Origin: CALCTE01 sp045627885
GTDB lineage: Bacteria; Bacillota; Clostridia; Oscillospirales; CAG-272
Assembly: GCA_045627885.1 (NCBI GenBank)
Contig: JAZQOM010000011.1
Coordinates: forward strand, 1-63,639
DNA length: 63,639 nt
Direction: 5' to 3'
The notes under the pieces are model-generated. The model searched no databases and was not told the DNA's origin. It saw only the letters and a program-made list of their open reading frames with translations. The position numbers were made by a program, and so were the translations under genes. Position 1 is the first letter of the stretch. Each line of letters starts with the position of its first letter. Of the stretch, positions 59,523-63,639 are shown one piece after another.

Positions 59523-61736
59523 ATGACAGCTGAAATTGAATATCTTTTCATTGAAGGTTCTGTTGAAAATATAGTTTACTCAAATTCCGCAAACGGATAT
59601 ACAGTTGCGGAGATTGGCACATCGACGGAGCTTGTGACTGTAACCGGCACAATGCCTTATCTTGCGGAAGGCGAAATTGTACGCCTTGCGGGTGAATGGA
59701 CAAATCATCCGAGCTTCGGGCGGCAGTTCAAGGTTGCGTATTATGAGAAAAAACTTCCCGCAAGTGAAAATGCGATATTGAAATATCTGTCATCCGGAAT
59801 AATAAAGGGGATAGGGCCCGTCACCGCAAAGCGAATTGTTGAAAAATTCGGCACAGACGCTTTTGATGTATGCGAAAATCATCCCGAATGGCTTGCCGAT
59901 ATAAAGGGAATTACGCTTGATAAAGCTAAAGCCATCGGAGAAGCCTTTGCACAACAATTCGGCTTAAGAAGCGTCATAATGTTCTGTCGCGACTATTTCG
60001 GAATATCTACCGCGATGAGAATGTATAAGCGTTGGGGAAGCGGCGCGGTTGAAATTGTTTCGGCAAATCCGTATATTCTGTGCGACGAAATATACGGCGT
60101 CGGATTTGAAAAAGCTGATGCTTTTGCCAAAGCAAAAGGTATGACAGATGATGCTCCAGAGCGAATTTCTGCGGCTCTTAAGTATATTCTTCGTCACAAC
60201 GCCTCACAGAACGGTCATGTCTACATTCCCGAAAACAAGCTTACCGAAGTATGTAGCTCTCTTTTGGGTGTCGATAAAGCAAAGGTTGAAAATGCGCTTG
60301 AGAAGTGTATTTCGGACGGTTCTCTTGTAAAGCAGAGGCTTCTTGACAAGGAGGCAGTATATCTTTTGCAGTATTACGATGCCGAACAATACACTGCAAG
60401 CCGTCTTTATGAAATGAAAAAGCTCGGTATGATTCACAGAAATATAATAAACATCAGCAAAGCGATAAGTGACATTGAGGATGAGGACGGCATTGACTAT
60501 GCACCGCTTCAGAAGATAGCGATTCGTACCGCTGTCGAAAGCGGCGTAATGGTGCTTACGGGTGGCCCCGGCACAGGCAAAACCACGATAGTAAAAGCGA
60601 TTCTGCGCATTCTGTTACAATGCGGAATATCGGTTGCTCTTGCCGCACCGACGGGACGCTCCGCAAAGAGGCTTGAGCTTGCGACCGGATGCGAAGCCAA
60701 AACTATTCACAGAATGCTTGAAGCTGATTTAAGCGGAGAAAAAGACGACAGCTTCGGCAAAAACGAAAAAAGTCCTCTTTCTGAGGACTACATAATCATT
60801 GACGAAGCTTCAATGATTGATATTATGCTTATGGAAGCACTGCTGCGTGCAATTAAGCCGGGCGCACAGCTTCTTTTGATTGGCGACAAAGACCAGCTTC
60901 CGGCGGTAGGTGCGGGAAATGTTCTGTGTGATATAATAAATTCCGGTGAAATACCGACAGTTTCGCTAAAAGAAATATACAGGCAGGCTAATGAAAGCCA
61001 GATTATAGTGAATGCTCACGCAATAAATTCAGGCGACTACCCCAATCTCGAAAGGCGTGATGCAGACTTTTTCTTTATGCCGAGAGAAAGTCCTGAGGAA
61101 GTAAACGATACCGTTACGGAGCTTGTAAAGTACAGGCTTCCGCACGCTTATCCGGATTATGCTTCCGATGTTCAGGTTATAATTCCGTCGCATAAGGGAA
61201 AAAACGGCACTGATGCGCTGAATTTAATTTTGCAGCGTGCAATAAATCCACCCGGAAACGCGAAAGCAGAGGTAAAGCTCGGCGACAGGGTTTTCCGCGA
61301 GGGAGACAAAGTTATGCAGACTCGAAACGATTATAACATAGCCTGGACGGACAAAGACGGAATCAGAGGTATGGGCGTTTACAACGGCGATATCGGGTAT
61401 ATCACATATATCGACGGCGGCTTTGAAAAGGTTTATGTAAGCTTCGACGGCAGAAAAGCCGAATACGAATATCCTATGCTTGACGAGCTTGAGCACGCAT
61501 ACGCGATTACGGTTCACAAAAGTCAGGGAAGTGAATATCCGATTGTAGTGCTTCCTTTGTACGATTTCCCAAAGCGTCTGCAAATCAGAAATTTACTATA
61601 TACCGCCATAACAAGAGCGCAGAACATTTTGATAATCGTCGGCAGAAAAGATGTTGTTTATAAAATGGTCGACAATTACAAAGAATCGAGAAGATACACA
61701 AGTCTTGCGGATGCAATAGCAGAGAAAGGATTTTGA
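59523..61736 (+). CDS. recD2: RecD2-type ATP-dependent DNA helicase
   Basis: RecD2 is a 5'-3' SF1B helicase that acts in DNA repair without RecBC. The 737 residues have an N-terminal OB-like region, a helix-hairpin-helix part (GIGPVTAKRIVEKFG), Walker A GGPGTGKTT (about residue 346), DEASMID as motif II, GDKDQLPAVGAGNVL, and the C-terminal UvrD-like end with VTVHKSQGSEYPIVV and YTAITRAQ. Length and N-terminal domain set it apart from RecD of RecBCD. It is 1 bp before the DUF1015 gene. Confidence 0.94.
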   Translation: MTAEIEYLFIEGSVENIVYSNSANGYTVAEIGTSTELVTVTGTMPYLAEGEIVRLAGEWTNHPSFGRQFKVAYYEKKLPASENAILKYLSSGIIKGIGPVTAKRIVEKFGTDAFDVCENHPEWLADIKGITLDKAKAIGEAFAQQFGLRSVIMFCRDYFGISTAMRMYKRWGSGAVEIVSANPYILCDEIYGVGFEKADAFAKAKGMTDDAPERISAALKYILRHNASQNGHVYIPENKLTEVCSSLLGVDKAKVENALEKCISDGSLVKQRLLDKEAVYLLQYYDAEQYTASRLYEMKKLGMIHRNIINISKAISDIEDEDGIDYAPLQKIAIRTAVESGVMVLTGGPGTGKTTIVKAILRILLQCGISVALAAPTGRSAKRLELATGCEAKTIHRMLEADLSGEKDDSFGKNEKSPLSEDYIIIDEASMIDIMLMEALLRAIKPGAQLLLIGDKDQLPAVGAGNVLCDIINSGEIPTVSLKEIYRQANESQIIVNAHAINSGDYPNLERRDADFFFMPRESPEEVNDTVTELVKYRLPHAYPDYASDVQVIIPSHKGKNGTDALNLILQRAINPPGNAKAEVKLGDRVFREGDKVMQTRNDYNIAWTDKDGIRGMGVYNGDIGYITYIDGGFEKVYVSFDGRKAEYEYPMLDELEHAYAITVHKSQGSEYPIVVLPLYDFPKRLQIRNLLYTAITRAQNILIIVGRKDVVYKMVDNYKESRRYTSLADAIAEKGF

Positions 61737-61737
61737 T

Positions 61738-63000
61738 ATGAATATTTATGAAAAATGCGGCTTTTTGCCAGCAAAGGTTTTGCTTCCCAAAAAAGGAACG
61801 GATATGTCGAAATGGTCGGTTATTGCCTGCGACCAATATACATCAAATAAGTCGTATTGGGATGATGTTCAAAAAATAACGGATGGCGCGCCGTCCGCAT
61901 ATTCGCTTGTTCTTCCCGAAATTTATCTTTCGTCCGATGATGTTGAAAAAAGAGTGGAAAAGATAAATGCGACTATGACCGAATACATTGACGGCGGCGT
62001 TTTCAATGAGTACGGTGAAGCGTATATCTATGTCGAAAGAACCTTGCCTGATGGCTCCGTAAGGCACGGAATAGTCGGTATGCTTGACCTTGAGCTCTAT
62101 GATTTTTCCAAGGGAAGCGAAAGCAGAGTCCGTGCAACGGAGGGCACAATTACAGAGCGTATACCGCCGAGGCTTAAAGTCAGAAAAGACGCCGCTCTTG
62201 AGCTTCCGCATATTATGATTTTGATTGACGACGCAAAGAAAGAAATAATAGAATCACTTTCAAATCTTAAATCTGATTTTGAAAAGTTATATGATTTTGA
62301 GCTTATGAAAAACGGCGGAAGGATTGCCGGATATCGTATTCCTCAAGATATTTGCGAAAAGATTGCCGAAAAGCTGTCTGTTCTTGCCGATGAAAAGGCA
62401 TTTTGCGAAAAATACGGCGCTTTTGGCAAAGGTGTTCTTCAATATGCCGTCGGTGACGGAAATCACAGTCTTGCCACAGCAAAGACGCATTATGAACAGA
62501 ACAAAAATGAAATAACAAGATACGCGCTTTGCGAGCTTGTCAATCTGCACGATACAAGTCTTGTTTTTGAGGCTATTCACAGAACGGTTTTCGATACCGA
62601 TGTAAATGCTCTTGTGGCGGCTTTGCTTTGCGAATACCCGTCGGCTAAACTCTCCGATAAGCCCGAAGCCGGCGCTCAGAATATAAAGCTTGTCAGCAGG
62701 GAAGTAAATTCTTATTTTGTACTCACCGCTCCGAAATATAAGCTTTCCGTAGCCACTTTGCAGAATTTTCTCGACAAATATCTTTCTTCTTCATCGGGAA
62801 AGCTTGATTATATTCACGGCGAAGCCGAAGCAACCGAGCTTGCAAGCAGAGAAAATACAATATCGTTTATTTTGGATGCCATGGATAAATCCGAGCTTTA
62901 TCCCGCGGTTATTGCAGACGGAGCACTGCCGAGAAAGACTTTTTCGATGGGCGATGCCGATACAAAGAGGTTTTATACCGAAGCAAGAAAAATCAAATAA
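61738..63000 (+). CDS. DUF1015 family protein
   Basis: A 420-residue protein of the DUF1015 family, common in anaerobes, with unknown function. VIACDQYTSN near residue 30, TLPDGSVRHGIVGMLDLELYD, and YAVGDGNHSLATAK (with a conserved DGNH) are clear family segments. Members are often found by serine or phosphoglycerate metabolism genes; here the neighbour is recD2. It has no signal peptide or membrane segment. It ends at a strong bidirectional terminator. Confidence 0.9.
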   Translation: MNIYEKCGFLPAKVLLPKKGTDMSKWSVIACDQYTSNKSYWDDVQKITDGAPSAYSLVLPEIYLSSDDVEKRVEKINATMTEYIDGGVFNEYGEAYIYVERTLPDGSVRHGIVGMLDLELYDFSKGSESRVRATEGTITERIPPRLKVRKDAALELPHIMILIDDAKKEIIESLSNLKSDFEKLYDFELMKNGGRIAGYRIPQDICEKIAEKLSVLADEKAFCEKYGAFGKGVLQYAVGDGNHSLATAKTHYEQNKNEITRYALCELVNLHDTSLVFEAIHRTVFDTDVNALVAALLCEYPSAKLSDKPEAGAQNIKLVSREVNSYFVLTAPKYKLSVATLQNFLDKYLSSSSGKLDYIHGEAEATELASRENTISFILDAMDKSELYPAVIADGALPRKTFSMGDADTKRFYTEARKIK

Positions 63001-63040
63001 AAAAACGCACTTTGTCTTTATAGACAAAGTGCGTTTTTTG
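63001..63040. terminator. Bidirectional terminator between DUF1015 and tRNA-Thr
   Basis: Perfect 17-bp stem (63001-63017 with 63022-63038), loop TTAT. Its outer A:T pairs give T runs on both strands. Confidence 0.93.
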
Positions 63041-63116
63041 TGGAGCTGGTGGCCGGACTTGAACCGGCGACCTGTTGATTACGAATCAACTGCTCTGCCA
63101 ACTGAGCCACACCAGC
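63041..63116 (-). tRNA. tRNA-Thr (CGT)
   Basis: A 76-nt cloverleaf on the minus strand. Acceptor GCTGGTG/CACCAGC, anticodon stem GTTGA/TCAAC with loop TTCGTAA (anticodon CGT), T arm GCCGGTTCAAGTCCGGC and encoded CCA. It has its own consensus promoter and terminator. Confidence 0.97.
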
Positions 63117-63138
63117 GTGAAGTATTCACAACAACTGT

Positions 63139-63167
63139 ATTATACCCGCACGGCGGTGTGTTGTCAA
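63139..63167 (-). promoter_or_regulatory. Sigma-A promoter of tRNA-Thr (CGT)
   Basis: On the minus strand TTGACA (63167-63162), 17 nt, TATAAT (63144-63139). Confidence 0.92.
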
Positions 63168-63224
63168 TACTTTTTTGAATGATTTATGGGTTTATTCGGA
63201 ACGAAGAACGATTTGTAAATGCTT

Positions 63225-63639
63225 TCAGTTGGTTAAGTAAATATTTGTAAGCGATTTTATCACATCAAGCGTATATTCCTGGCATAGCTCTCCCGCGTTT
63301 TTTTCAAAATGTTCATCGGGAAAATACTCACTGTTGCTGATTATTCTTATCGGTAAACACGGTATATCACTCATTTTACACATTTGCATAACAGCAAAGC
63401 TTTCCATATCCTCACAGGATGTGCCGTATGTGCTGTGGTAGTACTCTATAAGGTCCTGCTCTCGGTTCCACACATCCCCGCTTGCAAGTGTACCGCGCAG
63501 TACTTTTCCGTGCGTATACGGCACCGCCGCGGCGGCACCAATAAGATTTTCATCCCCGCATATCTCTTTTGCAAAGTATATGTGTCCGCCTTGCCGCAGT
63601 TGTGCGCCGAGAAAATGTCTTGAGGTGATATTATACCCG
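63225..63639 (-). CDS. Nucleoside phosphorylase/MTA-SAH nucleosidase family protein, 5' end outside window
   Basis: The frame is open to the right edge, so the N-terminus is missing; about 137 residues remain. GTLASGDVWNREQDLI and the later CEDMESFAVMQMCKMSDIPCLPIRIISN match the purine/uridine phosphorylase superfamily: the ME-(S/A) segment binds the ribose, and the RIISN block with its acidic partner follows in MTA/SAH nucleosidases. Nucleosidase is favoured over phosphorylase, but the distinguishing N-terminal part is not visible. It is on the strand of tRNA-Thr, about 60 bp upstream of that tRNA's promoter. Confidence 0.8.
   Translation of the reverse strand, partial: GYNITSRHFLGAQLRQGGHIYFAKEICGDENLIGAAAAVPYTHGKVLRGTLASGDVWNREQDLIEYYHSTYGTSCEDMESFAVMQMCKMSDIPCLPIRIISNSEYFPDEHFEKNAGELCQEYTLDVIKSLTNIYLTN

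Overview
The window is a chromosomal core-genome segment of a spore-forming, low-to-mid GC member of the Firmicutes, class Clostridia (an Oscillospirales/Ruminococcaceae-like gut lineage is my best guess, from gene content only). The evidence is the ctsR-mcsA-mcsB-clpC stress operon, several sporulation genes (gpr, spoIIP, sigK, a pdaA-type deacetylase, an FtsK/SpoIIIE translocase), a MurE with the DNPR motif typical of meso-diaminopimelate walls, lipobox lipoproteins, and sigma-A promoters that nearly all have a 17-nt spacer. I see no prophage, insertion sequence, CRISPR array, rRNA or restriction system.

Layout. 1-4.8 kb: a hairpin-rich edge, then clpC, mcsB, mcsA and ctsR (minus strand) behind a promoter covered by three tandem CtsR boxes. 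4.9-9.8 kb: minus-strand operon murE-argS-yebC-metal-binding lipoprotein. 9.8-14.2 kb: plus-strand lipoprotein gene, then a zinc/manganese uptake operon (small cysteine membrane protein, structured leader, znuA, znuC, znuB, small lipoprotein). 14.3-15.6 kb: infC-rpmI-rplT (minus) with a leader, an attenuator and an AUA start codon for infC. 15.6-32.4 kb: a long plus-strand run of tightly packed information-processing genes (SpoU methylase, dprA, topA, trmFO, plsX, rnc, smc, ftsY, XTP pyrophosphatase, yhbY, a nadD-yqeK fusion, rsfS, leuS). 32.4-36.7 kb: rpsU, a small membrane protein, an aminotransferase, trpS, a phosphodiesterase, and lexA with its own SOS box.

36.7-38.7 kb (minus): flavin reductase, ion permease, and abutting tRNA-Thr and tRNA-Asp. 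38.8-42.5 kb: gpr, spoIIP and a fused Wzz/tyrosine kinase. 42.7-48.2 kb: dnaG-rpoD, then a large orphan lipoprotein. 48.4-53.4 kb: secG with an acidic tail, a possible pseudoknot leader, yqhQ-prmC-mnmG-rsmG. 53.4-58.6 kb: a TSCPD protein and sigK (minus), a GNAT, spoIIIE/ftsK and two small proteins. 58.6-63.6 kb: pdaA (minus), recD2, DUF1015, tRNA-Thr(CGT) and a nucleosidase cut by the window edge.

Most genes are ordinary housekeeping genes. The signals worth following are at the level of regulation and start codons: the AUA start of infC, an ACG-like start of sigK, two structured leaders (ahead of yqhQ and ahead of znuA), the cysteine-bearing small protein that heads the metal operon, the acidic SecG tail and a 27-residue membrane peptide. 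I found no clear multi-gene novel defence or biosynthetic system.
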